This document shows, piece by piece, positions 10,672 to 20,379 of a stretch of DNA of 64,000 bases. Numbering within the stretch: the first letter of the stretch is position 1; each line of letters begins with the position of its first letter. A program made the position numbers and the translations under genes. A model generated the notes under the pieces. The model saw only the letters and a program-made list of their open reading frames with translations, searched no databases and was not told where the DNA came from. This DNA is from Saccharomycopsis fibuligera x Saccharomycopsis cf. fibuligera. Taxonomy: Eukaryota > Ascomycota > Saccharomycetes > Ascoideales > Saccharomycopsidaceae. The stretch spans positions 2,157,501-2,221,500 of the forward strand of contig CP012809.1 of the NCBI GenBank assembly GCA_001936135.1, in the 5' to 3' direction.

Positions 10672-11198
10672 TAATGGTAATGCGTGAAATTTTTTTTTAT
10701 CGCATTTTTGATGTTGTTTGCCTTAGTAATTATGTATGCGTCCAAATGTTCTCGGCCGCAAGAGACAGTTTACCCAAAAAGGAAAGTATACCTGATGAAC
10801 GGTATGGAAAATGCTAGTTGGTATGATTCCAACATGAATCTTATGCGTAAAAAAGAAAAAAAAATAGTTAATATACACTGAAACACTCATTCTGTTGAGA
10901 TCAACAAACTTTTTGAATAGACGCAAACGCTCACTAATTGTAAAGTGTCTCCTATCTACAGATTGCTTTATAATGCGCTACTAGTTTTATATTAGATACT
11001 AAAAACATTTTTCATTGAAATATAAAGACAACTGAGAGTCATAAAAGTGCATCGAAAAGAAATAAAACTAACCAAAAAATAGAACCAAAATAAGTAAATA
11101 TTGAAAGAAGTGAATTTTTAAAAAACAAGAACAGTTAGATCTGAATCAACCAGTCAAAACTAAAACCAAAAATATCAAAGAAGGCTAAATACTGAAAA
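10672..11198. other. Gene-free stretch beyond the LTR relic
   Basis: 527 bp. A 65-codon frame (10,684-10,881, no ATG start) shows no recognisable domain. A further copy of the short motif TTATGCGTAAAA occurs near 10,840. From about 10,990 it is A-rich and probably the 3' UTR of PRB1. Confidence 0.45.
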
Positions 11199-12608
11199 TT
11201 ATTTAGCACCTTCCCAGAATTCAGACAAGTCGCCACCAGCACCGTTGTAAATCAAAACGTTTGGAGAGCCAGTGCCAACATCTGACAAAGCATCAGTAGT
11301 ACCATAAGCAACAATAGCTTTCTTCAATTGTGCTGGTGTCAAAGAAGAAGCAGAACTAAATCCTGAATCAGAAGTAGGAGCCAATGACAAGAAGTAAGTC
11401 AACAACCCTGCCACATGAGGAGAAGCCATAGATGTACCTGAAATTGTATTGGTAGCAGTGTTTGAACCAATCCAAGTGGACAAGACATCCAAACCTGGGG
11501 CAAACACATCCACGCATTTACCATAGTTGGAGAAGTATGCTCTAGCATCTTTGTTAGTTGAAGCACCAACCGTGATGACTTTATCAGCAGAAGCTGGAGA
11601 GGTGTTACAAGCATCTTGATTTTCATTACCAGCAGCAACGGCAAAATGAACACCGGCATCAACTGCAGCATTAGCAGCACTATTAACTGCTGAGGATTTA
11701 GAGCCACCAAGTGACATGTTAGCGGTAGAACCTTTGTAACCGGATTTGGATGCATTTTCCTTGTGTTTTTTAGCAACCCATTGAATACCCTTGATAACAT
11801 CTGAGTTTGTTCCTGAGCCTTGATTATTCAACACTTTGACAGCAACCAAGTTAGCCTTCTTGGCAACACCATAAGTCTTGGAACCAATGGTACCGGCACA
11901 ATGAGTACCGTGGCCAACACCATCGGAGTCGCCATCAGATGGGAAAGTAGTACCCCAAGAGGCTCTTCCTTCGAAATCTTCATGAGAAGTATTGATACCA
12001 GTATCAACGATGAATGAAGTGACACCATCACCACCATCATTGTCATAAACATATTTTCCTGTACTGGCGCCGTTCAATGAATCTTTAGTTGAAATTCTTG
12101 CCAATCCCCATGGAGCATCAGATTCGGTAGTTTTGTCGAATGCTTTGACTTCAGCATCTTGTTCAATGAACTCAACATCACCATTTTTCTTCAATTCTTC
12201 AATGGTGTCTTCTAAAAAGTAACCAGAATAACCTTTCAACTTATCATCAATGTTGAAGTCAAAATCAATACCACCTTCGGAATCAATATTAGCCTTAGAC
12301 GTCACTGAAAAAAATTTGTTTTGTGGTTCTTTAGCAAACAATTTGGAACCATTGGATTTTTGTTGCTTTTTAACCCAGTTTTTGTGAGTAGTGAGTTGAT
12401 CGTTATTTAAGGCATTCTTCAAGACAACGATATATTTGTGCGGAACAGTAGTACCGGCAGTGTAAAGTGGTGCTTCACCAGCTTCTCTCTTTTGAGGAGC
12501 AGAGAGGCTTGCAGCGGCTTGTTGAGAACCCTCAACGGATGGGATGACCATACCATTAGCAACACTGGCAATGGCAATTGCAGTCAAGACAGAGGTAGAA
12601 AATTTCAT
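11199..12608 (-). CDS. PRB1: Proteinase B / cerevisin, subtilisin-like vacuolar protease
   Basis: A 469-residue preproprotein. It has a signal peptide (about 1-19), a likely Kex2-type KR-EA site at 40-43, an inhibitor-I9 propeptide (about 57-155) and an S8 peptidase domain. The catalytic triad is visible: Asp202 in FIVDTGIN, His233 in GHGTHCAG and Ser393 in GTSMASPHVAG, with oxyanion Asn328 in AAGNEN. Cerevisin is the major vacuolar serine endoprotease that activates other hydrolases and degrades autophagic bodies. It is shorter than S. cerevisiae Prb1 (635) because the long acidic propeptide is missing. A secreted relative cannot be excluded from sequence alone. The start is the only ATG that yields a signal peptide. 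Confidence 0.9.
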   Translation of the reverse strand: MKFSTSVLTAIAIASVANGMVIPSVEGSQQAAASLSAPQKREAGEAPLYTAGTTVPHKYIVVLKNALNNDQLTTHKNWVKKQQKSNGSKLFAKEPQNKFFSVTSKANIDSEGGIDFDFNIDDKLKGYSGYFLEDTIEELKKNGDVEFIEQDAEVKAFDKTTESDAPWGLARISTKDSLNGASTGKYVYDNDGGDGVTSFIVDTGINTSHEDFEGRASWGTTFPSDGDSDGVGHGTHCAGTIGSKTYGVAKKANLVAVKVLNNQGSGTNSDVIKGIQWVAKKHKENASKSGYKGSTANMSLGGSKSSAVNSAANAAVDAGVHFAVAAGNENQDACNTSPASADKVITVGASTNKDARAYFSNYGKCVDVFAPGLDVLSTWIGSNTATNTISGTSMASPHVAGLLTYFLSLAPTSDSGFSSASSLTPAQLKKAIVAYGTTDALSDVGTGSPNVLIYNGAGGDLSEFWEGAK

Positions 12609-13979
12609 TGAGAAAACTGTTAGAGTAATAGAAGAGGATGGTAAAGTGCTAAAAATTGAATAAAAAGGCCTGGGAGTTGGAATAAAAAGATAAAAGCTTG
12701 TATGTTTGCTTATTTGTTTGTTAATGAATTAATTAAAATTTCTTTCCAACTATATTGATAATGTCAGAGCCCGATAATGTATTTATACTTCCATCTTTTA
12801 CGATAAACATAGCTGTCAATATTGATGAAGATTATAGTCAATCTTCAATCTTTGCTGATTGAGTTATGAAAAAAGAATGTTCCTTTTTTGACGCCGATCG
12901 CCAAGACTCTTCTATTTTGTCCAGAGTATGCAAAGCTCAACATAATTTAGCTATAGTTCAGCTGTAGATGTGGATAGCACGCGGAGCCATGTTGGATTGT
13001 ACGGCCTGCATTTTGAATGCTTTTTAATAATGCATTTTGCCAAGACCTGCGATGCCGTACTTTAAGCGGCATGAATGTGCGTGAAATTTTATTGCTTTGT
13101 GAATTTGTGGTAACAATAAACAATAACAAAGAATCGGTTATTTGTGAGAAATTATTTTCGCGTTGACATAATTGTATTGGCTGTTTAGAAAGAAAGGGAT
13201 CAAGAAAATAAAATACGAAAAATATATAAACAAAAACGCAAATACAAATACAAACACAATAACGCATAGAGCTTTGTGAAAGCTTTCACCACCTCAGATC
13301 ACGCTGGCTGCCGTCTACTTTGAGGACCGCTGCCCATTCTATGAGCTAATTTCAGTCCTACACTATTCTTAGTCTATTTAGCGTACTAGCAAGCACTATA
13401 TAACACTAACACTCTATTAGTAAATAACTGCGTAGACAAATGATTTACAGTGTAAAGGTCACTGATTGACGTTTGCCTGTAGTATAATTTGCGTTGCTGA
13501 AATAACAAATTAAAAAAAATAAAAATATGAAAAAAGATGCAAAAATCCGTGCTTCCCATAGTTTAGTATTCGATGCGTATCTTCAAAACGAAAAAAAAAC
13601 TTAAAATGTGCAACTAGCCTAATGTGTGTGGGTGTATTTTGCAAGAAAGTACTAAAATATGAAAACTTAAAGCATCAATGTAGATCAAATAGCGCTGCAG
13701 CTCTAGTAAAAAGTGACAAATTACTAGGCTACTTTTTCAATTTTAGCGTTGTTAAAAGATAGCAAGAGCAGCATAATGCTAAAAATAGAGGATAAAGGAA
13801 TAAAAACAAAAAAACAAAAAGGAAGAATAAAATGAAAGCGTTAATCAAAGGTTGTAAATTCTATAATTATTCTAAAAATAAAAATCAAAGAAGAGCAATT
13901 TAATACTAATTGAATTTCTGTTTTGAAGAGAGTAGGTGATCATTTCATAATTACCAGCTCAATATTTGAGAGCAGGGAA
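12609..13979. promoter_or_regulatory. Long intergenic region: PRB1 promoter and LSB6 3' end
   Basis: 1.37 kb between LSB6 and PRB1, both on the minus strand. The PRB1-proximal part is its promoter; CT-rich and AT-rich stretches alternate and a GTATTTATAC TATA-like element lies near 12,779. No RNA gene or credible coding frame was found. Confidence 0.5.
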
Positions 13980-16451
13980 TCAACACCATGTAAAGACTGG
14001 TGGTTTAGAACTAACCGTTTCCAAGCGTTCCACAATAACTCGCTTTGTAGCAGCAGTTTTCTCAACACGCTTTGAGGATTTCTTGCTTTGGCGTCTTCCA
14101 TTATGTTTGGATTGTTGATCTGACGAATTGCAAATTTGATTTTGGTTCTGATTCTGAGTTTGGGCTTCATTCAAGTTATCAACAAATGGGTCTAAATTTC
14201 CAGCCACTGTACCAGATACAGGCAAGCTAGAAGGATTAGTCAAATAATGTGAATGTCCACTATGCATAATCAGACTGTTTTTGGTATTGTTAAATTTTTC
14301 TTCACTGATATTGCCATTCAAGAGATCTGTCCAGCTGTGCTGTAATTGTTCCATTCCTTCATAGTCTTGAATGCCATCAGCAAATGGGTTTCCAGCTTCA
14401 GGTGCACTTTGAGCTGTTGCTTGCCTTTTGTTATCTATTTTGGAAGAAGATATTTTTGTAGCTTTAGCTGAACTTGTAGTTGGCAATTCTTCGTCCGAAT
14501 CTTCATTGATTGTTTCAATAAACAGTGCCAAGTTTCTTTTGCGTGATGATTGCTTTACCGGAGATTTTGCGCTAGGTTTACTTGGTGATAAAGAGCTCTT
14601 TGTCTTTATTGGTGAGTTTTGAGTTGAGCTTAGCGGACTGCTTGCGTTGGCCCATATTGGTGTCTCCATAGCTGCAGATATCGAAGAAATAGGAATTCTC
14701 ACCGGAACATCAATTTCATCATCCCATACAAGCATTCTAGTTCTTCTAGCTAACTCTAATGGGCCATGACCTATTGTATTTAAAGCGTCAACAACGTTGA
14801 AAGCTTGCCCCTTCATTACTGCCCATTGTTTTTTCCACATTCTTTCTTTGAAATCAGAATCTCTAGCAAACATTTGTCTAAAAAGCACAGCGCTTTCTTC
14901 CCACCATGCGACAGACGTCAATAGGGGTAGAAAATGACGTCGAGTCTTCTCTGAAAATGGGTGCCCGATAATTGGTAATGGCAAGTACAACCAGCCAAAT
15001 GGGAAAGATCTCCATTCATCAGGATGCTTCCAAGGCCAAGAAAGTCCTGAATCGATGGCTCCAATTTTTAATTTCGGCATTCTTTTAGTATATTTCTCTT
15101 TTCTGCCATCAATGTATTCTTCAATTTCAATGGTTTCCCAATCAATTTTTATCATCCAGTTGTCGGAACCTCTATCTGTATTTCTCATTATATAGTCTAA
15201 AATGACCAACTTTTCCAACTCTTGGCGAAAGTCCTGTATGACTTGAGGTGTCCATTCGAAAAAAAGGTCTTCCGTGTTTCCATACTCATCAGTATAAGGT
15301 ATTGGATATTTCTTGTTGCTATTTGCCCAAGACGAAGTGCCAGGAAATGGGTATCTGCTGAAAAACTGGTTGGCTTCCATGTAGCCATTTAAAAATAGCT
15401 GGAAAGAACCGACTTTTTTAGGTAATTCTTTATGTCGGTGTTTCCGTCTAGTTAACATGGGGTAGTAAAAACTTTTTGAAGATAAAGACACTGTGTCAGT
15501 ATAAGGCACAATAAACGTTTGAAGTTGTCGATCTAGCAAACTGGCGGCTGCTTCACAGATATAGCCAAGATTAGGAATAAGACAACTTCTACCAAAAAAG
15601 AAAGGAAACAAGTTTCTATGAATCCATTTAGTCCATTTTGGTGATAATGGACCATACGGTTCTTCGTCTTTTGGCTTGAAAACTCCAACAATTTGATTCT
15701 CGGTGTTATATACAAAATAACTTCCTGAGGAGCCAGCAGCAATTCTGCGTGGTTCAATGCCTAAATGTTCAATTGCATCAATGGTGTTTTCCACAATGGT
15801 ATCAAAATCGTGTTTGCTAATTGGACCACTATCAACAAAGCCATCCGGCGGCATTTTTGGCAATGGTTCAATTAATGGTGATGCCTTGAACACAGAGTAT
15901 TGAATTTCATTAGGTGCTCCTTCAACGTGTTTGGACCTCACGTACCATTTTGGGAATTTGGAAGAAACGCTTTTGGTCCATCTTCCCACAGTATCATTAA
16001 GCAGCCTTAAATCAAGGGAAACATATGATCTTGCTCTATGGCTATGCATATACATACGCGTCGCTAAGTTATTATTGTCTGATATTCTCACTAGGGCCTC
16101 GGCAGCAGTCTCTTGCCCGTTGGCGGCAACATCACCAATATTACCAATATTATCAATGTTACCGATGTTTTCAATTGCGCCTTCTTCATCTTCACCAAAT
16201 GGCAAAGGCTCCAGATGATGGCTATAGCAATCGTTGTCACAATATTCATTGTGGTGCGACGACTGAGAGTACGTGTATCCGTTAATGGTGTGTCCATCCA
16301 GAGTGTCTCCGTTTGACATATTTTGTTTTTGTAAATCAGTTATCTTGGTTCCTTCCTGGTCATATATGGTTTCATGACGCGGCACCACAGCGTTAGAATT
16401 GGCATTCCTTGATAGGCTTTTGCAAGAGCCATTGTCTTGTGTTTGTGCCAT
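13980..16451 (-). CDS. LSB6: Type II phosphatidylinositol 4-kinase
   Basis: About 823 residues from the ATG at 16,451. An N-terminal disordered region with NIG-type repeats (about 96-110) precedes the PI3/4-kinase domain (about 235-545). The nucleotide-binding loop is AGSSGSYFVYN with the ATP-binding lysine in VGVFKPKDEEPYG. The catalytic-type LDYIMRNTDRGSDNWM lies near 425 and the metal-binding IGAIDSGLSWPWKHP near 467, an arrangement specific to type II enzymes. Lsb6 makes PI4P at vacuolar and plasma membranes and binds Las17 to drive endosome movement. The C-terminal ~270 residues are Ser/Asn/Lys-rich and longer than in S. cerevisiae (607 in total). The frame also remains open 13 codons upstream, but without an ATG. 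Confidence 0.92.
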   Translation of the reverse strand: MAQTQDNGSCKSLSRNANSNAVVPRHETIYDQEGTKITDLQKQNMSNGDTLDGHTINGYTYSQSSHHNEYCDNDCYSHHLEPLPFGEDEEGAIENIGNIDNIGNIGDVAANGQETAAEALVRISDNNNLATRMYMHSHRARSYVSLDLRLLNDTVGRWTKSVSSKFPKWYVRSKHVEGAPNEIQYSVFKASPLIEPLPKMPPDGFVDSGPISKHDFDTIVENTIDAIEHLGIEPRRIAAGSSGSYFVYNTENQIVGVFKPKDEEPYGPLSPKWTKWIHRNLFPFFFGRSCLIPNLGYICEAAASLLDRQLQTFIVPYTDTVSLSSKSFYYPMLTRRKHRHKELPKKVGSFQLFLNGYMEANQFFSRYPFPGTSSWANSNKKYPIPYTDEYGNTEDLFFEWTPQVIQDFRQELEKLVILDYIMRNTDRGSDNWMIKIDWETIEIEEYIDGRKEKYTKRMPKLKIGAIDSGLSWPWKHPDEWRSFPFGWLYLPLPIIGHPFSEKTRRHFLPLLTSVAWWEESAVLFRQMFARDSDFKERMWKKQWAVMKGQAFNVVDALNTIGHGPLELARRTRMLVWDDEIDVPVRIPISSISAAMETPIWANASSPLSSTQNSPIKTKSSLSPSKPSAKSPVKQSSRKRNLALFIETINEDSDEELPTTSSAKATKISSSKIDNKRQATAQSAPEAGNPFADGIQDYEGMEQLQHSWTDLLNGNISEEKFNNTKNSLIMHSGHSHYLTNPSSLPVSGTVAGNLDPFVDNLNEAQTQNQNQNQICNSSDQQSKHNGRRQSKKSSKRVEKTAATKRVIVERLETVSSKPPVFTWC

Positions 16452-16909
16452 AGGATTGATAGTTCGGTTGTTAAAAGCGGTGTTTTGCAAATGTTTCTTT
16501 TAAGCGCCGTCCATAGATGAGTATGAATTTCAATTGGTTACGGTACTATGCAATTCTCTTTGATGTTTTTTCCCTCTTTGACAAAACCTGGAGAGACGCA
16601 CTGCCCAACAAATTGAGGGCGCAGGTGTTGATCTAAAAAATGCTATAAGTGGTAGTTGTATTATTGCTTAATGCTTACTCATATATATAAAGAGATGGCA
16701 GATGCTCATGAAACATGGTGAGATGATATTACGCACTTGGTCTATACCGCCATCGCTCAAAACGGGGCTTCAACATGCAAGCAAGAGTTTATTTAGTGCT
16801 ACAGTCAACAGAAGATACCGAGGAAATATATAATAATAGTAATCATAAAACAACATGCCTATTTACAGAATACTCGAACAAGACGAGATAACAAACTCAT
16901 CAAGCAACC
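16452..16909. promoter_or_regulatory. LSB6 promoter / NDUFAF2 3' region
   Basis: 458 bp with both flanking genes on the minus strand. A TATATATAAA element lies near 16,682. Nothing else was recognised. Confidence 0.45.
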
Positions 16910-17631
16910 CTATCTTCTTGGTTTGAAGACTGCCTGTTCAATGGCGTCGCCCTCTCTTTTAACGCCAGCATTTGCCTGGGCCTGAGCCCAAGCTTGATCA
17001 TCACCAGCAGCTTCACCACTACCGCCACTACCGCCACCCAACTGCTGTTTCTTCAAAGCTTCGTCGTGCTGTTTATTCCTAAGATCGTTTTCATGTAAAC
17101 CACCAGTGATACTCTGCAACTGTTGCTGCTGCTGTGGTGTCAAACCCGGGTTCTGGAGCAAACTGCCCTGTCTCCATTTCTCGTCCGCATGCTCCGCAAG
17201 AATCTTGATTTCCTGCTGGCGTCTAATATCAGCGGCTAGCTCCTCCAACGTGGGAAAGTCAGGCCTCGTTCGTCTTAGCCACATGATACACTGCGGTGGG
17301 ATGTCCTGGTCAGCGTGGTGTCGCTGCTCTCTGTAGTGGATGATTCTTCTCATGCGTTCGCGAGCATTCTCGACATAAAACTCCCAGTATGTATTGCCTT
17401 TCAAGTCATAACCTATAAGCCTAACAGTTAGTTTTTGTGCTTCTTTACAGTCTTTTCAAAATTTGGCAGGATACTCCGCTTTTGTATTTGCTTATAAAAT
17501 TGTGATCTTTCAAGTGACAAGAAAAAAAACATACCGACAAAAAACTTCTTTCTGAAAGGAATATGTCTCAATGATCTATATTTTAGCCAAAGGGCTTTGG
17601 CTAGTGTCACTTTCCCTCTCAAGAACTCCAT
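16910..17631 (-). CDS. Complex I assembly factor, NDUFAF2/mimitin (B17.2L) family, two exons
   Basis: Exons complement(join(16910..17412,17535..17631)), 199 residues. Exon 1 gives MEFLRGKVTLAKALWLKYRS... to KKFFVG; splicing completes the Gly codon and continues YDLKGNTYWEF. The family core is clear: FVGYDLKGNTYWEF, then IPPQCIMWLRRTRPDFPTLEEL, equivalent to the NDUFA12/NDUFAF2 signature (human: WIRRTRKTPPTMEE). Proteins of this family act as chaperones in assembling mitochondrial NADH:ubiquinone oxidoreductase. The C-terminal 80 residues are Gln/Gly-rich and not conserved. Presence of this gene implies that the organism has a proton-pumping complex I. NDUFA12 itself is the main alternative, but the poorly conserved tail and WLRRTRP motif favour NDUFAF2. 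Confidence 0.85.
17413..17534 (-). other. Intron of the NDUFAF2-family gene (122 nt)
   Basis: Donor GTATGT at 17,534, branch point AACTAAC (17,427-17,433, complement) and acceptor TATAG. It splits a Gly codon (G|GT) inside the conserved FVGYD motif, which confirms the junction. Confidence 0.92.
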
Positions 17632-18246
17632 TGCAGTGTGACTGAGGTAATCTGTACTAAGCTTGTTTCTGACTGACTGACTGACTGACTGACTGGCTTC
17701 AACGGCTGTGGAGCAAGAAGTGCTATAGCATACAAAGCGCATGCAAAAGAATTTTCTGTTTTTCTCTGTTGGAATTGTTTAGCGCTGCCACACTGGCGCC
17801 CTTGATTACGTAATATACACAATCATTGAGTTTTTGGCTATTTGCTCCGGTACACCGTATTCAAAAACAATGCTTACAGGCAAGTTGGTCGAGTATTGTT
17901 AAACTCAGGCTCAGATATTTATCACTGTTCATTTTAGGAGATCCTTTCAAACAGATCTACTCTCGCACAGAAACCAGGTAAGCCTCGGGGAAGATTTCCG
18001 GATATACCGCCGCTCAGGGCACATGTGCGATGGTATCATTGCAATGTTGCGGACATAGAGGAAAGTTTTCCATTTCCATTAAATTTCCATATATATACCC
18101 AGCTTACCCCTGATTCATTGACGCTATATTAGGTACTTACCGAAACAAACTCGAAACAATACTGTGTTGTTTGGTGACATGATAGACATTTGTTTATCTT
18201 AGCTGATAATTATCAAAGTAAATTTTCACGAACTCATTTATTCATC
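17632..18246. promoter_or_regulatory. Divergent promoter, NDUFAF2 gene / PLP enzyme
   Basis: 615 bp. It contains six copies of GACT in tandem (about 17,670-17,694), an E-box-like GCACATGTGC near 18,019 and a TATATATA box at 18,090-18,097 that suits the plus-strand gene. Confidence 0.5.
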
Positions 18247-19386
18247 ATGGCCGGATTCCAAACTACCCTTATTCATGGTGATGACAAAACCACCAGAGTC
18301 CCTGACGTTGTCCCCCCAATCAACGTAGCCACCACTTTCAGGTACAGCAACGATCCAGCAAAGTTAATAAGTGCTGATCAACTTGGCGAACAAGAAGGCT
18401 GGGTAGCTAGCGGCAATCCGATCTATTCTCGTTTATCTCATCCTAACTCAGAATCTGCCGAATCCATCTTATCTGAGCTTTTTGGCAAACCTGCAGTGGT
18501 TTACAACAGTGGGTTGGGCGCCTTCAATGCTATTTTGTTCCATTACACTCCTAAAAGATTGTTTTTCGACAAGTGCTACCACGGGTGTCATGGCATTGCT
18601 GACTTGTTCACCAGATACCATGCGCTCGAACAACACGGCCTAACTGAGGAGGATCTCAAGTCTTTGCAAGCAGGGGACTTGATCCATTTGGAAACCCCAG
18701 TCAACCCGGATGGCACGTCATTTGATATTGAGCATTATGCCGAGATTGCTCATGCCAAGGGTGCGTTTTTGTCTGTTGATTCCACTTTTGCTCCGTTCCC
18801 GTTACAGGACCCATTCAAGTTCGGGGCAGACATTGTTATGCACTCTGGCACCAAGTACTTTGGCGGCCATTCTGACTTGTTGGCCGGGGTTTTGGTGGTG
18901 AAGGATTCTGCTAGCAGACATAAATTGTTGGAAGACCGGATTTACTTGGCTACAAATATTGCCAATTTGGATGCTTACTTGTTGATCAGATCGTTGAGAA
19001 CCTATGAGTTGAGAATCAAGCAGCAGTCTTCGAATGCAGAACAGTTGGTCAAGTATCTTTCAGACAACCAGAAGAAGTACAAAGCGTTGACTTCCATTAG
19101 CCACTCTTCTTTGCAAACCGACGAGTTTGTCAAAAAGCAGTTACCGAATGGCTATGGACCAGTCTTTTCTATCCACGTTACCGATGCGGAAATTGCAAAG
19201 ACCTTGCCATCGAGATTGAAGTATTTCCATCATGCGACTTCGCTTGGTGGGGTGGAAAGTTTGATCGAATGGAGAGCTCTCAGTAGTGCCAGTACTCCGA
19301 AGACTTTGCTCAGAGTTAGTGTGGGAATTGAGAACGTTGAAGACTTGATCAAAGACTTCGACCAGGGGTTGTCTTCTTTCAATTAA
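18247..19386 (+). CDS. Cys/Met-metabolism PLP enzyme (YHR112C-like)
   Basis: A 379-residue member of the cystathionine gamma-synthase / gamma-lyase fold family. The PLP-binding lysine is K203 in MHSGTKYFGGHSDLLAG. Other family marks are the early YSRLSHPN, SVDSTFAPFPLQDPF and the C-terminal LLRVSVGIENVEDLI. Sequence style (short, with SLGGVESLIEWRA) fits the uncharacterised fungal YHR112C subgroup rather than Str2, Str3, Cys3 or Met17. Its substrate is not known. The upstream frame is open for 19 further codons without ATG, so the ATG at 18,247 is chosen. No in-frame CTG was found. Confidence 0.8.
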   Translation: MAGFQTTLIHGDDKTTRVPDVVPPINVATTFRYSNDPAKLISADQLGEQEGWVASGNPIYSRLSHPNSESAESILSELFGKPAVVYNSGLGAFNAILFHYTPKRLFFDKCYHGCHGIADLFTRYHALEQHGLTEEDLKSLQAGDLIHLETPVNPDGTSFDIEHYAEIAHAKGAFLSVDSTFAPFPLQDPFKFGADIVMHSGTKYFGGHSDLLAGVLVVKDSASRHKLLEDRIYLATNIANLDAYLLIRSLRTYELRIKQQSSNAEQLVKYLSDNQKKYKALTSISHSSLQTDEFVKKQLPNGYGPVFSIHVTDAEIAKTLPSRLKYFHHATSLGGVESLIEWRALSSASTPKTLLRVSVGIENVEDLIKDFDQGLSSFN

Positions 19387-19782
19387 GATAAATTTATATT
19401 GCTGGATTACAAAAGATTTGCAATTTTTTTTCTAATAAGTTATTAATAATATAGAAGAATTAAATGCTACTTGTGTATTTCACACTCTTAGATTTTGTAG
19501 ACGATATTTTGTAATGCTTATGGTTTCTTGACGTTTCGTTTCGCAAAACATACCGACCAACATTATTAGCGCGCGCATAGCAGATGTGAAGTGCTCGAAT
19601 GTCATAGCGCAGTCTCAAATTGCTTTTCCCCCCTTTCTACATGTGCTCGACGACCACTACACCAATTGTAATATTGCGTGACAGGAGATAAAAACACTAA
19701 AGTATCAAAACCAAAGTATAATCACCACAACCACCATCACAACCACTAAGAGTTGTTATAAGATGTTCACAAGTATAATAAT
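19387..19782 (+). promoter_or_regulatory. YPT35 promoter and 5' leader with uORF
   Basis: 396 bp. The only ATG close to the gene other than the start opens a seven-codon uORF (19,763-19,786) whose TGA overlaps the YPT35 ATG as ATGA. The leader before it is rich in CCAAA and CACAACCAC repeats. Confidence 0.55.
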
Positions 19783-20379
19783 ATGACTCGTAATAGAAAC
19801 AACAGCCATATAAAGCTAGCCAACCAAGCGCCGCTTCCAATCGAGTTAATTAATAATTCCGATGGTGATAATGATTTATATAATGATGCTACAAATACCA
19901 GTAACAGTGGCAGCCAGCTGATCAATAACACTCAAAGAAATACAATACCATTTGATCCAAGGAATTCTCTAAACTTTAATAGTATCAATAATAGCAGTGC
20001 CAATAAAAATGGTAACAGCAGCAGACTGAGAGTGTGGGCCACTAACGTGTACATTGGCGACTGCACCATAGTCAAAGGCACCAACAATTACCGCTACGTG
20101 GTATGGACCATAACCATCGAGACCACCACAGGGGCTAAAATCACAGTATATAAAAGATACAGCGATTTCATCAAGTTGAGAGATTTGCTATTGCATTATT
20201 TTCCCAAAAATAAAACAGAGATTGGCGAGTTGCCGCCCAAAAGATTTTTTCAAAATAATTTGGATGAAGCATTCTTGAGGAAACGACGTACTGGGTTAGA
20301 ATATTTTTTGAATAGCATATTGCTAAACCCACTCTTTAGCTCATCGCCGCTAGTGAAGGAGTTTGTGCTAAAGGGGTAG
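19783..20379 (+). CDS. YPT35: PX-domain endosomal protein Ypt35
   Basis: 198 residues. An Asn-rich N-terminal half (1-80) precedes a PX domain (about 83-197) with VYIGDCTIVKG at its start, the phosphoinositide-binding YKRYSDFIKLRDLL segment (Arg in RYS contacts PI3P) and the proline loop GELPPKRFF. Ypt35 binds PI3P on endosomes and vacuoles and recruits Vps13 to membrane contact sites through an N-terminal motif. Size is close to the S. cerevisiae protein (214). One in-frame CTG (20,026-20,028) lies just before the domain. Confidence 0.85.
   Translation: MTRNRNNSHIKLANQAPLPIELINNSDGDNDLYNDATNTSNSGSQLINNTQRNTIPFDPRNSLNFNSINNSSANKNGNSSRLRVWATNVYIGDCTIVKGTNNYRYVVWTITIETTTGAKITVYKRYSDFIKLRDLLLHYFPKNKTEIGELPPKRFFQNNLDEAFLRKRRTGLEYFLNSILLNPLFSSSPLVKEFVLKG

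Noticed and set aside
10684-10881. 65-codon frame with a hydrophobic start
   Set aside because: No ATG start, no family match, lies in LTR-relic sequence.
12947-13267. 106-codon frame upstream of PRB1
   Set aside because: Hydrophobic from AT-rich tracts; no domain; in promoter sequence.
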